Positions 23,530 through 34,609 of a stretch of DNA of 64,000 nucleotides are shown here, piece after piece (the first letter of the stretch is position 1; every line of letters starts with the position of its first letter). The translations under genes and the position numbers were made by a program. The notes under the pieces were generated by a model. That model was not told where the DNA came from. It made no database searches and saw only the letters and a program-made list of their open reading frames with translations. This stretch comes from Dryococelus australis. Lineage: Eukaryota; Arthropoda; Insecta; Phasmatodea; Phasmatidae. Where the stretch lies: assembly GCA_029891345.1 (NCBI GenBank), contig CM056993.1, forward strand, positions 109,545,800 to 109,609,799, given 5' to 3'.

Positions 23530-24399
23530 TGTAGTTTCCATTGTATCCAGGAACAATAAAATATTTTAGTGTCCTTTGTTGCATAAATTGCACATTTAAC
23601 CACACTTCGTTTCACTCAATAAAATCATATGGTATTATGACCAGTTAATTTACGTCACCACAGCAGACCACAAGATAACCTCACATCCGCCCCAACACAA
23701 CATACTCATATTTTTGTTTATACACAGTTGGTGTTTTTACCTGGCAGCCAATAGATGGATTGCTAGTAATGTTCACTTGTTTCTCCACCTACAATTTCCA
23801 TTATGTCTGTCAGCAACCATGCCTTATTGCATCATCTTATGGTGACATATGTAATTGGTAAACAAGCTCTTTAGAAATGGAACATTTTTAACATGTTTTG
23901 ATGTGGCACATTAAAACATTGCACTCTAATGAGGCGTATTAAACATTGCCTACCTCGCGATAAACGAGATATATTCAGGTATGTTACTCTTTGTGCCGTG
24001 TGAATCCCTGTTATACTGTTTTTCCCATAACTGCACCATTTGCTTAAAACATAACAGTTGCATATAAATTTGTAATTGTTGTAAATTAATTGTTAGGTAA
24101 ACTACCTAGCGATATGTAGTAATAGTTATAATTAAAGTCCATTTGTAGTGAGGAGGCCTAAGTGATGTGGCTTAACCCATTTTAGTATGACAGTTTATAA
24201 GTATTAATATTGTGTAATCTTAGAGGTCTGCATTGGTGGAACATAGGGTGTGATTGATATGGGTGACAGAGAGGTAAATGAAACAGTAGTTGCGGGCGGT
24301 GGCTGTGACTCGGGGGCAGAAGTCCTGGATGGTACCATGTTCATATTCTATCTGGGGCAGAAGGCGTTTCCTTCCTTGTGGCCACACAGTCTCCACTCA
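23530..24399. other. No recognised gene
   Basis: A 48-codon frame at about 24258-24401 starts 'MGDREVNETVVAGGGCDSGA', has plausible composition and no recognisable domain. It could be a lone exon or chance. The remainder is AT-rich. Confidence 0.35.
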
Positions 24400-24665
24400 T
24401 GAACTTTTCCTTCTCTCCCACACAGCACACGGATATCCTGACAATTTCTCAAATATATATTTGCAGGAATATTATAATAATCCTTTGAAATTCCTAGATA
24501 TTCTGAGCATATTACTGGAATATTCCAGTTGTGTCCGACCTTTTCGTCCCCCAAGATATTCCAGGGATATTCTCCAAGCAATATTAGTATAGCTTTAGAA
24601 TATTCCTCATACCTCTATTCATTCCCAGGGATATCTCGGGAATATGTTATATATGTTCTGTTGAG
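24400..24665 (+). repeat. GAATATTCC-rich dispersed repeat, copy 1
   Basis: The part 24545-24662 aligns with 26790-26905. Shared phrases are 'gggatattct', 'cctctattcattcccaggga' versus 'cccctattccttttcagaga', 'tatct.gggaatatg' and the end 'tatgttctgtt'. Palindromic ATATTCC/GGAATAT words recur throughout. The same words build the minisatellite at 31855-32425, suggesting a common source. Confidence 0.65.
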
Positions 24666-26780
24666 CCAACCCTTGGCACTCAACATCAGGGGACAAGAAA
24701 AACAGCCCAGTGCTTTCCAACAAAAGGAAAACCCCAGCTGCTGCCCCCCAACATAAGCACCAAGGTGCCCCAAAGGAGGACGTGAATCAAAGTATATCCA
24801 CTCCCACATGTTATCCTTCAGTGTATAAATAAATAATCATGGAGAAAGGAAGTCCAGCCCAAAATAATTATTAAGCATCTAACTCCATTCTCTTACCTTG
24901 TTCTCCATTCAGGTACACTGTTGTGGGTTTCTTTTAATACCTATCAAAAAACAACACACTAGAACGCTCGTTAATAAATAAGTTAACACATGAATGTCCA
25001 CTTACAAAAAAAGTAGTTCGTATTAGTTAATTTTCTTTTTTTTTAACAGATAAAAAAAATTTGTCTGGTTTGGGTTTTTGTTTGACCCTTTTTTCCACAC
25101 ACGCAATGAGAAGAGATAAACTATACATGATATTTAAACGAAACAATAATTTGTGTTATGAGTATTACAGTTGCTTCAAACCAGTTACAATTAACATATC
25201 CCTTTTTTTTTATGTTTCATATTCTGATTTTTTTTAACACGTTGGGGTGCACCCGAAATTTACCATTTTAGCTACAGCTTCCTCGCTTTCTCCTTTATTT
25301 TATTTTAGGACCAACAAACTTAAAACTTGTTAATAGAACATTCTTATGGTTGTCCACACCATTTCATGCCAAGACCTCTAACAATGTATCACATTTTTAC
25401 CATGGTGTTTACAAGGATATTTGCGTCAAGAATAAAAAACATTGTGTAGCAAGTTGAAGGCAACCACTGTCGTGGTGTCATGCAGTAATCAAAGAAATCA
25501 CAAGCGATATTAAATTATCTCTGACCAAGGATGAAAAGGCGGTGACCAAGGAGTCGACACACCACTGTTGCTTAAATCATAGCCTGGGTTACGATCTTAT
25601 CACTTGAAAAGCACCAAGCTGAGATCACATCATCAAAAAGGCTAGGTCGTGTAACCAGGGAACCGTACTGAACAAAATTACAAAGGAAAAACAGTAAATG
25701 AGCACTGATAATGCAACAAACAATTACCGCAACCACTTACCAAAAGGTAAGTACAACTCACTCACCCAGGCAGTGAAGAGGGGCACCTACGCCATAAAAA
25801 AAGCTGAATGTTAGGTACTAAATTTTCAAAACCGACTACATCGTGTGGAAGTAATAATCGTAGACGACAGGGCCAGCACATTCCTTCACGTACGATAGTG
25901 ACTGTTAGATGTTCCAAACTCACGACCCGATCAGTCGATAATTATAGAAATGACATTTCGCTGAGTTAAATAGAATAGAAAATTACACATTGCATTTAAA
26001 CATAATTAACGTCACGACAATACAAATAAAAGGATTGACAATAAATAAATTACAATAAAGGTAGCAAACAAGCGTAACACAATACAACCAGAACAATCAA
26101 AATGATGATACATATATTTTATGTTATTACGATACTAGTGCTGCCACCTATCCTAGCGGGGGACAGACACATACATAGAGACACAAGATAAAGTTATTTA
26201 TTAACAACGGATTAATATGCTGACGTTTTTTATTTATTATTGCTCTGTTTATGGCAAATGAAAATCAACCCTATTATACAGAATGGTTCAGAATCATCAC
26301 AAAATAACATTAAGAAAAGACAACAAAATACTGTGTACACACTTAATACAGCGTTAAAATGAGTGATACGAACTAATTGCTAATATGACATTACGACAAT
26401 ATTCGTTATGTGTTACAGGTGCTGCTCTCTGAAGTGAGAAGCAGCAGATACATAAATACATAATATAGTATATTATGGCTTTAGCTACTTGGCAAACAAG
26501 ACTGAAATGAAAACAATTTTTTTATCGTCAGCGATAAAGGTTATAAATGCCAATAACATTAAAACATATTAGTTTTTTTTTTTTTTTGGTTTGCACAATT
26601 AAATAATAAAAAAAAAACTTTTCTTTTCACATGAACACAAATGCGGTGTTCCGACTTGAAACAGGGAAAAATCATAAAGAAAGAATAAAATAAAACGGGG
26701 TTTGCAAAAAGTGTATTGCTAGAAAAGCAATAACAGAAAATAGGTTAGGAGAGTTAATGCCGTAGTATTGCTCACCTGTT
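24666..26780. other. No recognised gene
   Basis: AT-rich, with a poly-T run at 26573-26586 and A/T microtracts. No frame of interest, and no similarity to other parts of the window was seen. Confidence 0.5.
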
Positions 26781-26784
26781 TACA

Positions 26785-26960
26785 CTCCCAAGATATGCGA
26801 GGGATATTCTTCTAGGAATATTAGGGTATTCCTTGAATATGCTCTCTTACCCCTATTCCTTTTCAGAGATATCTGGGGAATATGCTATAAATGTTCTGTT
26901 TTCACTCCCAAAATATGCCATGGATATTCTTTAATGTGCATAAGAATATCTCGGAGAAAA
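26785..26960 (+). repeat. GAATATTCC-rich dispersed repeat, copy 2
   Basis: This is the partner of the copy at 24545-24662 in the same orientation. It continues with a second partial unit ('tcactcccaaaatatgccat') that itself resembles the 60-bp units at 31855-32425. Confidence 0.65.
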
Positions 26961-28053
26961 TTACTGGCATTGGTAACAATGAGTGCAGGTGTCTCTCTCG
27001 TTCGATTAGTCGAAGTCTCATGCTCTCGGAAGTCATATTGGTTCTGGAATTGATCGCTATAGGCCCTTTTGTTTGTTAAGAATTTAAAATACCATGTTGA
27101 ATAGTCCAAGCTCGAACTGCCTGACCTCAGGTCACTAGACTTACGCCTTCAACTATTCAGCTATCGCAACATGAGCTGGGACAAGAGTTTATAAGTAATA
27201 TATAGCTTGAAGACTAATAAATAATATCTTGGCTCTCATTATAAACATTAAATTGTTTATTTCTTATTTAATTTAAAAAATTCTAGTTTTTTTTTTTTAT
27301 TAAGTAGTTTTTTTTATTAAGCTTTAAAGTGAATCGCGTGACACGTCTCTAGTAGTGGGCGAAACGAGTCATTTTATTGCTTCGAAACGATCAACTCGGC
27401 TAGATGAGTCGACGCTCTAGATTCGAGACATCTCGAGGGATCTCAACTGTATTGAATCAACAACACACACATCTTTGCATGGCATTTTCAACTCGAAACA
27501 GTAGGTTCGGCTCACGGAGAATCGTTGATCGCTGCCCAAAATCTGTGTTGCAGTGACATGTGATAGGCGAGAGACAAAACATACGAATATAGTGGGAAAT
27601 TAAATAATAATACAAGATTTAACGAGATTCAAAATGCTTATTTTGTCACATATACATACACTCGTTCTAAAATAATGGCTGCCATTTGGATTAATGTTTT
27701 ATTTATTTTTTTTGAATTTTTAGCAGAAATCTAAAAAAAAAATAATAATAATAAAATAAAATAACAGGTACATGGTGCTTTCATTCAAATTTCTGTATTT
27801 AACAATGGACAATGCAATAAAAAATACTCCAGAATAAACTCTTGCATAACAAAACATCAATAACACTAACAAAAATAAACAAAAAGTATTTTCAAAACAA
27901 TGCTCCTACTTTAAAAATGAGTGCGTAAATTGAACCAACAAACACTGCAATGCTGCAACGATGTTTCTGGCACATCATCACCATCTAGTTTGAGCCATCG
28001 AACCATTGAGAATTAATCGGAAAATCTTTAGCTCGTTGAGAAGCTTACTTTAA

Positions 28054-28070
28054 AAACCAGACATGTCCAC
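28054..28070 (+). repeat. Left terminal inverted repeat
   Basis: AAACCAGACATGTCCAC follows TTAA directly and contains the palindromic core GACATGTC. Its inverted partner ends at 31492. Confidence 0.65.
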
Positions 28071-28087
28071 CTTATCCAATTTTACAG

Positions 28088-28120
28088 AAAAGTGAAAAAA
28101 AAAAAAAAAAAAAAAAAAAA
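28088..28120 (+). repeat. Poly-A run inside the transposon's left end
   Basis: The sequence is 'gaaaagtg' followed by a run of more than 25 A. It is simple sequence with no further content. Confidence 0.9.
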
Positions 28121-28256
28121 ACTGATATTTTGTGATACTAACGAAAAATAATTATGATTAGTTTATTATTGTATGTTATTACAGTACTCTAATTATTGTT
28201 ATGAATATAAATTTTGTAAATGTTATATTTTCTTCATTATTAAACAAAAACAAATG

Positions 28257-28337
28257 TTCATGTCTTCTTTTGAATGAATATCATGGATATGTCTGGTTTT
28301 GAACGTGCACTTGTAGGGCATGTCTGCTTTTGTTTGA
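28257..28337 (+). repeat. Left subterminal repeats, three copies of the terminal motif
   Basis: TTCATGTCTTCTTTTGAATG (28257), GGATATGTCTGGTTTTGAAC (28285) and GGGCATGTCTGCTTTTGTTT (28317) are spaced about 30 bp. They share RTGTCTNSTTTTG with the right terminus and lie in the opposite orientation to the left terminus. Such arrays often bind transposase. Confidence 0.6.
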
Positions 28338-28535
28338 CCAGATGTAAACATAGTAATAAAATTACATTAGGTAAAAACATAAGGAGTGATTTACTTAATA
28401 ACAAAGGTAAGAGGCTTGAATAATGGAACATGACTCATCATGACATGTGTCTTTTAATAATGATTAACAAAACATTTAAAGAACAGTGGTTAACGTGATC
28501 TTAATAGTTGTGATCAATTAACAGTTAATTACAGT

Positions 28536-30730
28536 TTATACATGTATGTATGGTTCATCTTCTCCTATACAGCTACACAACAGCTCATCATCAGACACAT
28601 TTTGTTCTTCAGACCTTTCACCTCCTGAATCCAAAATTCCTTTGTACCAATGCAAATCCTCTTCGTCAAGCCAATCTTCACCAAACTGTTTACAAAGTAG
28701 TGACTGTACACCATGTTTCTTTTGTTCAGTTATGTTATGCACTGTAGATACTTCTGGTATCACATCTGGAATAACCTTTCTACGCTTTAAAATGGGCATG
28801 GCAGGCTCTGTGTCCGGATCAAATCTGTAATGCGTCATGGCTCGGACACGCATTACTACACTGGATCGTTTGGTTTAATGTTTTTCAATAAAAATTCGTT
28901 TACATCCACTGATACTCTGAACATTATGGAAAACCTTTGATAACGATTTTTCATTGTGCATTTTCCAGTCTTTTCCTAATGCATGCACATTTCCTACTTG
29001 TGAATATATTATTTCGTACTGTCTTTTAGTTGTTATAAGTGGTTGTTCCCGAAATAGATTCTCCACTCTACCAAATACACAGCCAGCAGGTAAGAAACTT
29101 ATGACCTCTAACTGGGAAAACAATAAGTATATTCTGAATACTCTTGGGTGCAGACTGTCGAAGCCAATGTGTCAATGTAAGTACAACATGATTATTTTTG
29201 TTTTGGCCTCCACAGCCATCACAAAACAAGTGGATACTGGATATGTTGTCAGGTAAACTGTGGCTGAGACAGTGCAACGATGTAGATGACATTTCAGTCG
29301 AACCCCTTCCTGCTTGATCTTCTGTCCAAACATAAAACTCTGGTGTCTTACTGTCCATTGGCACACAGCACAATGAATAAAAACCTACCTGTCTGCTATA
29401 AAATGCCTCCTGTATAGGTGTCCGGGGAAGTGGCTGAACTTGTTGGAGATCAAATCACATAGAATATGAACTGGGTGGTGACTGCTTTGCATGATCATAA
29501 AATGCATCTTCCCTGAGCTTGTGTACTCATTAAGTTCAATAAGTAAATTAATTTTACTTGTGTTGTCTTTTGCAGAGTGAAATTGGAGTTGTAAACGAAT
29601 AAATGATGTGCAGCAATCTGAGAAAGGTGATCTGAATCCTACATTAAAATCGTGCACAAGAATCTGCCTGAACATAGAAAAAGTAACTTTTAATGATGTA
29701 TCATGAGCCACGCTTCCATTGTACATTTTGTGCAATCTAGAAATGTTTAAATCATTTGCTAGATAAATGTGTTTAGCTGTAGACCTACTATAGTAACTTT
29801 TACATCCTGTCAGACTACCAATGAAATTATTCACGTGACATTTCTTTTTAGCTGAACTTGCTGATTTTCTGTCCCCTTACCTGCATTCTTTTGGTATATC
29901 ACCCTTACCAAAAATGTTTGCAACAGTATTTAGTCTGGTTTTGGAAAACCCTAATGCAGAAGTAATACACGTTTGGCAAACCTACACAGGTCCTTTCGCT
30001 GTTTTCATTAAGCATGTTACATGAATATTTCGAGGTTTGGCAGTGGGATTACCTGTTCGGGGACGCTTCCTTTTCGGTTCCCCAACTGCTGGTTTTGTAC
30101 TGCTTTGATGGGAGTTTGATACAGTTGTGATCGTTCTTTTACCATATCAAACATTGTCACTCTTTTGCATGAAAACTGCTTGATGTGAAGGTCTCTTGAA
30201 TGTTTTCATAATTGGATCCTTGTCTTTACATCTGCAAGAATATATAACTGATAATGTCCTAAAAAAATTTATAAATATTAGTTTTGTTAACAAAGTACAC
30301 TTGTCTTAGAATATGTGACTGTTAGGTTCTGCACTAGTAATTTGTATCGCTAATGCAACTATTTATTTTAAAAATAATTTTAAACTACTGATGTGCATGA
30401 AACTATTATGCATTAATAATCAAGTGCAACAAATAATATGCAAGTATAAACTGCAAAGAATAGCCATTTTTATTGTAGTATGATGTGCTTCTTTGTCAAC
30501 TGAATATGATTAAAAAATAGACATTGAATGTTTTTAACAATTGCATAGTTTGATACTGTGTAACATACTGGATATATACATGGAAATCAAGCAGGTTATT
30601 ATGCCAAGTTAGGTCACATTGTAAAGTTTATGCATTCATACCTTTCAATTTTCTTAGTTTCTTCCTTTGTAAGCTTTAGCTTTCTTCTCTTCCGTGCACC
30701 AGATGATGTGTCTGCTACTAAGATATCCAT
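28536..30730 (-). pseudogene. GGQNKN-family protein (DUF7869-type as I recall), candidate transposase
   Basis: Exon 1 (30730-30642) reads 'MDILVADTSSGARKRRKLKL' and ends at GTATG. A 410-bp intron follows and ends at a clean 'ttcttgcag' at 30232, with the phase preserved. The main exon has 'ALGFSKTRL' (about 29950), 'YYSRSTAKHIYLANDLNISR' (about 29770), 'LFCDGCGGQNKN' (about 29210), 'VFGRVENLFREQPLITTKRQ' (about 29050) and an acidic tail ending at 28536. From memory this order defines an insect family with a probable RNase H-like fold around the Asp-x-Cys-Gly-Gly-Gln-Asn-Lys-Asn segment. Breaks: in-frame TGA (about 30148), TAG (29982-29984), TAA (29877-29879), a frame change near 29400 and a 1-bp shift near 29100. 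The acidic residue usual before the FGRVE segment appears lost. Function is unknown. Confidence 0.65.
30232..30641 (-). other. Intron of the GGQNKN-family gene
   Basis: On the minus strand the donor is GAAAG|GTATGAA and the acceptor is TATATATTCTTGCAG|A. Removing it joins an AG to an A to make an Arg codon and keeps the reading frame. Stops in all frames inside support non-coding status. Confidence 0.6.
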
Positions 30731-31290
30731 TGATCACGTCTAGGACTAACGAAAATCAAAACAGTGATAAGATGGTTTTCATCAAATACAATACAAAACA
30801 CTTCAAGGTGCATCAGTTTACAGAATACCAACCCCATCACTTTAATTCCTCTTTGAATCAGGTGTAGAAATATCAGGCGTGCCAACAGAAAAGTAGTCGC
30901 AAAATGTAGAATATAGCCATCTGCTATAACATTGCAATATCTGATGCACAGAATGTTTGCAGGGTATTATGGCAAAGAAACGAAATTTAATGCATAAAGA
31001 ACTGTTTTCAAAACAGTTGTATTATTGTTATACATGTTTACAAACAAAATAGACATAAAACATTATCATGCTTACACTTCTTAAATGCATGATAATGATA
31101 AACTGTATTGGTTTACTCGCGTTAATTGAAACATCTTGGTTTCAATTTCTCGATTAAAGGGCACAACGGCTGCTATCTAGTGGGGAGCGTAGAACTACAA
31201 ATGTCAGTAACTGACAACTAAGCTTGACCGCCCCAAGAAACCTCTGCTATCTGGGGGCGACTGGTTTAACTACATCTTCAACACAGGGCA

Positions 31291-31351
31291 GTGGACATGT
31301 CTAGTTATGATTGCAAAGTCACAGTTGAGTGGACATTTCCTGGTTTGAATG
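31291..31351 (+). repeat. Right subterminal repeats, two copies of the terminal motif
   Basis: GTGGACATGTCTAGTTATGA (31291) and GTGGACATTTCCTGGTTTGA (31329) lie in the same orientation as the right terminus at 31477-31492. Confidence 0.6.
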
Positions 31352-31854
31352 AAAACACGAACTTTCGCCTGCTTTCTGAATGGCACATGTATTTTTTGGA
31401 CTGAATATGAATACATATTCGTGTATAACTCACCAAGCTCATATAGAAACAATGTTTAACTCATTTTCGAATGTTTGTGGACATGTCTAGTTTTAAAAGT
31501 TTGCTCCTCGTTTCAAAACGTACTGAACAGATCACGCATGTATCGCAAATCGCAACTCGGAGCCTTGGCGAAAGTAACGAGTCACCGCCAGACGAATGTT
31601 TCGAATCAGTCTTTCATGTTGGTGAGTCGACTCAGTGTTTCGAATCACTCACTCAGTGCCCATGTCTAGTCTACAGATTCGTATTTGTCAGGCAGATAAG
31701 AATATGTCGTCATCACTATGACAAGAACCATGTTAGATTTTTATATGCATATATAAATATCATTTTAGAAAATATATGCCAAGTGTTTTATATTATGAAT
31801 GTTAATTATTCGCACTTTTTCGATCATTATTTACGTATAATAAAGTGGAACATG

Positions 31855-32425
31855 AGAATATTCCTATATACTCCCTAATATCCTTAGGATACAAAAAGGA
31901 TAATGGGGATTTTTTCTACTCCTAAATATCCCAGGAATACAAATAGAAGAATGATTATATTCTTGTTTACTTCCAAATACTCCAAGAATACAAATAGGAA
32001 AATTAAAATATTCCTGTTGATTCCAAAATGTACCAATAGAGGAAAATAAGAATATTCCCATTAACTCTCTAATATCCCTGTAATACAAAGAGGAAAATTA
32101 GAATATTCCCATTTACTCCATAATACTCCAGGAATATTAAGAGGAAAATGATAATATTCCTGATTACACTCAAATATACCAAGAATACTAAAAGGAAAAT
32201 AAGAATATTCCTGATTACTCCAAAATATTCCAAGAATACCAATAGGAAATTGAGAATAGTTCCATCTACTCCTAAATATTCCAGGAATACAAAGAGTAAA
32301 AAGGGGATATTTCTTTTTACTCTCAAATATCCCAGGAATACAAAGAGGAAAATGGGAATATTCCTGTTTACTCCCAAATATCCCAGGAATACAATAGGGA
32401 TATTGAGAATATTCGCAAGCCCCTG
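31855..32425 (+). repeat. 60-bp minisatellite, about ten units
   Basis: Units of 57-60 bp follow the pattern 'ccaggaatacaaagaggaaa', 'atgagaatattcctg', 'tttactcccaaatat'. Because the period is close to 20 codons, several frames on both strands stay open through it (for example 32061-32444 minus and 32148-32426 plus). They encode a 20-residue repeat such as 'IFLFTPKYPRNTKRKMG'. These frames are by-products of the repeat and I do not treat them as genes. Confidence 0.9.
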
Positions 32426-32450
32426 AGTTTCCAGGCATATCCATATGACA

Positions 32451-33058
32451 TTAGGAATGTAAATAGGATATCACTGGCATATTCTGTGCTGTGTGGGCTG
32501 TTGTCTGCTGTTCCATCTCGGTCTGACATTTTTTATGTATGCCAATGTTACATTTGCTGCAGTTGTGTACTCCTCTGTCCGAATTTCCCGGGCATTCTAT
32601 ATGGTCACACGTATCCATCCACTGCAGTTTACCAAAGAAAGTGTCCCAATTGTACATAAAATTTCTGGGTGGTCTCAGTTGTACAGTGCAGTGTTGCATT
32701 GAAACATTAACCTGTTGATAGTTTGAAGTTCATTTCCATCTAGGCATTCGGTATGGTACCGGTTATTGCAATGTTTATATTTTAAAATAAGTGGGCAAAG
32801 TAGTTCGTGGCGCCAGTTTACTGCCTGATTGTATGAGAAAATTGTACTGAATTTTTGTTCCGGAATTTCTGAGTTTGTGTTTTGCCTGTCATCACTTTCA
32901 CGGGTGTTACCGATGCGGTTGTTTGCCAGGCTGGACTGACGTTCGCACTTGCAATATCTCGTGCCTCGCTTGTACTTTGCAATTAAGTATTGCGGAAGTA
33001 GGAGCAGGCAATGCAGGCACAGTAACGCTGTTGCGTCACTAAGTATCCTGCCAGCCAT
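32451..33058 (-). pseudogene. PHD-like Cys/His-rich ORF of a minus-strand gypsy copy
   Basis: It starts at the ATG ending at 33058 ('MAGRILSDATALLCLHC'), homologous to the ORF starting at 20137. It continues to 'ELLCPLILKYKHCNNRYHTE' plus C, then 'MFQCN'. This Cys-x-Cys/His-x-Cys spacing fits a PHD finger. A second frame (32451-32699) has 'CDHIECPGNSDRGVHNCSKC' and 'IGIHKKC', another zinc-binding cluster. The frame change between them is near 32680. Gag proper is absent because the minisatellite begins immediately downstream. Confidence 0.55.
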
Positions 33059-33711
33059 GGTGTTAGTAAACAAGTCCAGGTTCTTGTGGAAGAGTTGAAG
33101 TGGGTGCACGACATGCAGGAGCGGGTGGTGCTCGGCGCGGCGCAGTTGACATCACGTAGTGGCACAAGACAGGGGTCAACAGTCAGTGGCCGCTAACAGC
33201 TAACCGCCGGCATGTTGCAGGGGTAGTGTGAGAAGGGGGCGATTTTCTTATTTGCCTTCCCACCATTATTTTCCTCCTCATCCTCCTCGAGAACGTGCGA
33301 CGAGATCAGAAGGGCGTGGGGGGGGGGGGCTTTTGCAACCCCCTTGGCCCGCTCGACGCCTGAGTGATGCAGAGTAGCTGACGTCACAGCAAACCATGAT
33401 GGTTGCTATCCACTGTACCTCTGCGTTCTCCCTCGTGGTGGCCGCAATGGCAGCATCCCTTCAGATCCCGCCCTTTTTTTCACACTGACCACGTGTGTTG
33501 GCTTTCCAGCATCCTGAGGCGTCTCTACGGTGTCCCACGGCTCCGGTTGTGCACAGTAGTTCTTCTGCACGCCTCCTTGGCGTTGGCGTTGATCAGGAAA
33601 AGTGGGAAAGTTGTTAACAGGAGTTTGGAAAATTTGCGAAATATTGAAAAAATGTGGAAAAAATTGCAGTTTGGGCCAATGCTAGGAAAAGTTGGCGGTA
33701 AGACATCATCA
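33059..33711 (-). other. Leader of the minus-strand gypsy copy
   Basis: Non-coding DNA between the PBS-like site and the zinc-finger ORF, with a run of ten G at 33319-33328. It parallels 20138-20810 in position. Confidence 0.4.
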
Positions 33712-33726
33712 CTAAGTTGGGCGACA
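33712..33726 (-). promoter_or_regulatory. Primer binding site
   Basis: On the minus strand it reads TGTCGCCCAACTTAG, against TGGCGCCCAACTTAG at 41607-41621 in the most complete copy. It lies two bases from the LTR end, where a tRNA primer would bind for minus-strand synthesis. Confidence 0.6.
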
Positions 33727-33728
33727 AT

Positions 33729-34604
33729 TGATGGTAGGATGGCATAGCAAACGTGGTCCTCTTGGAGGTTGGCAGTCGGGTAGGATTTTACCAGAGTTTC
33801 TCACCAAACCTCTGATGTGATTCTTGGGCACCAGACATTGCCAGGGTGCAATGACAAGTTGTTGTAGGTAGAGCAGACTCCTTCCTCTGGGTTGTGTGCC
33901 GACGACCATGACGATATCCTTCCTTTGTTGCTCCAGACGTCGAATAAATAAAATACTTTACCAATTATTTACTTGTTATTCAGTGATGTCTCAGGGTGAC
34001 TCACACACCCAGAAATTAGTTAAACACATACAAAAACACTGAAAAAGACATGTAAAACACTTTGCATAGCACACTTATGAATTGGCAGGAAAGGTGGGGG
34101 CTCGTGTCCCTATAACCAGTAGAACCCGAGTGAAGATACATACTCATGTAAGTTCACTGGGTTTTTATTGCACGTTTCTCTAGGAAACAACTTTACAACA
34201 TTCGCTGGGCTTAACCCAGCAGAAGGGTAACGCTTTACAAATGGTATGTGGCCACATGGTGAAAAAGTTGATGTGCCACCCGAGCGCACAAAAACACTAC
34301 CCCATCGGTTCGCAAGTCCGCCTCCAAGACACACAAGTATGACTAACTCCTCTGGAGCGACATGTCGGCCGGTGTTGGCGGCAGGCAAGCCATGTGGACT
34401 ACTTTTTTACACACAAAATATTCATTGAAAATATGCACTTTGTGTTACTGCCTGCAATTTTGACATATACAAATGCACTAGACATGGCCACCGTTTAATA
34501 AGCAAAAATCACTAAATGAAATGAGGTGAGGATGAAACACGTGAGAATGGGAAATAACAGAAAATGAAAGTGCCCGTGGGGCACTTAAATATTATAGGGC
34601 TTCA
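33729..34604 (-). mobile_element. 5' LTR of a minus-strand gypsy copy
   Basis: On the minus strand it begins TGAAGCCCTATAATA and ends CCATCCTACCATCA, so it has TG...CA ends. It aligns along its length with the lone LTR at 5305-6322. A central part (34268-34420) also aligns with the LTR at 36806-36950 (shared 'cccgagcgcac', 'ggcaggcaagccatgtggac'-like), tying the two LTR types together. Confidence 0.75.
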
Positions 34605-34609
34605 TGATT

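Larger units (their letters stand above)
28054..31492 (-). mobile_element. TTAA-flanked DNA transposon with a GGQNKN-family gene
   Basis: The left terminus AAACCAGACATGTCCAC (28054-28070) is the inverted complement of the right terminus GTGGACATGTCTAGTT (31477-31492), apart from one indel and one mismatch. Each is flanked by TTAA (28050-28053 and 31493-31496). Copies of the terminal motif recur internally: at 28257, 28285 and 28317 on the left, and at 31291 and 31329 on the right. Between them lies one multi-exon gene on the minus strand. TTAA duplication is known for piggyBac and Kolobok transposons. I do not know it for this gene family. Confidence 0.6.
27353..31662 (+). mobile_element. hAT-like non-autonomous element, split by a TTAA transposon
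   Basis: The left end (27353 onward, 'tagtgggcgaaacgagtc') and the right end ('gagtgagtgcccat'-type, read from the plus strand as 'actcactcagtgccca' to 31662) are imperfect inverted repeats. Inside both ends lie 'ttcgaaac' and 'gagtcgac' words in inverted order. Flanks read GTCTCTAG on the left and GTCT-AG on the right, compatible with an 8-bp target duplication with a 2-bp loss. Removing the inner element (28054-31492 plus one TTAA) leaves about 870 bp without coding sequence, as expected for a MITE. Confidence 0.45.

Noticed and set aside
28536..30730. Calling the GGQNKN gene a piggyBac transposase because of TTAA
   Set aside because: The protein landmarks do not resemble piggyBac transposases. 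Only the target duplication is shared.
32061..32444. Long open frames on both strands
   Set aside because: They follow from a tandem repeat with a period near 60 bp. The encoded repeats have no domain character.
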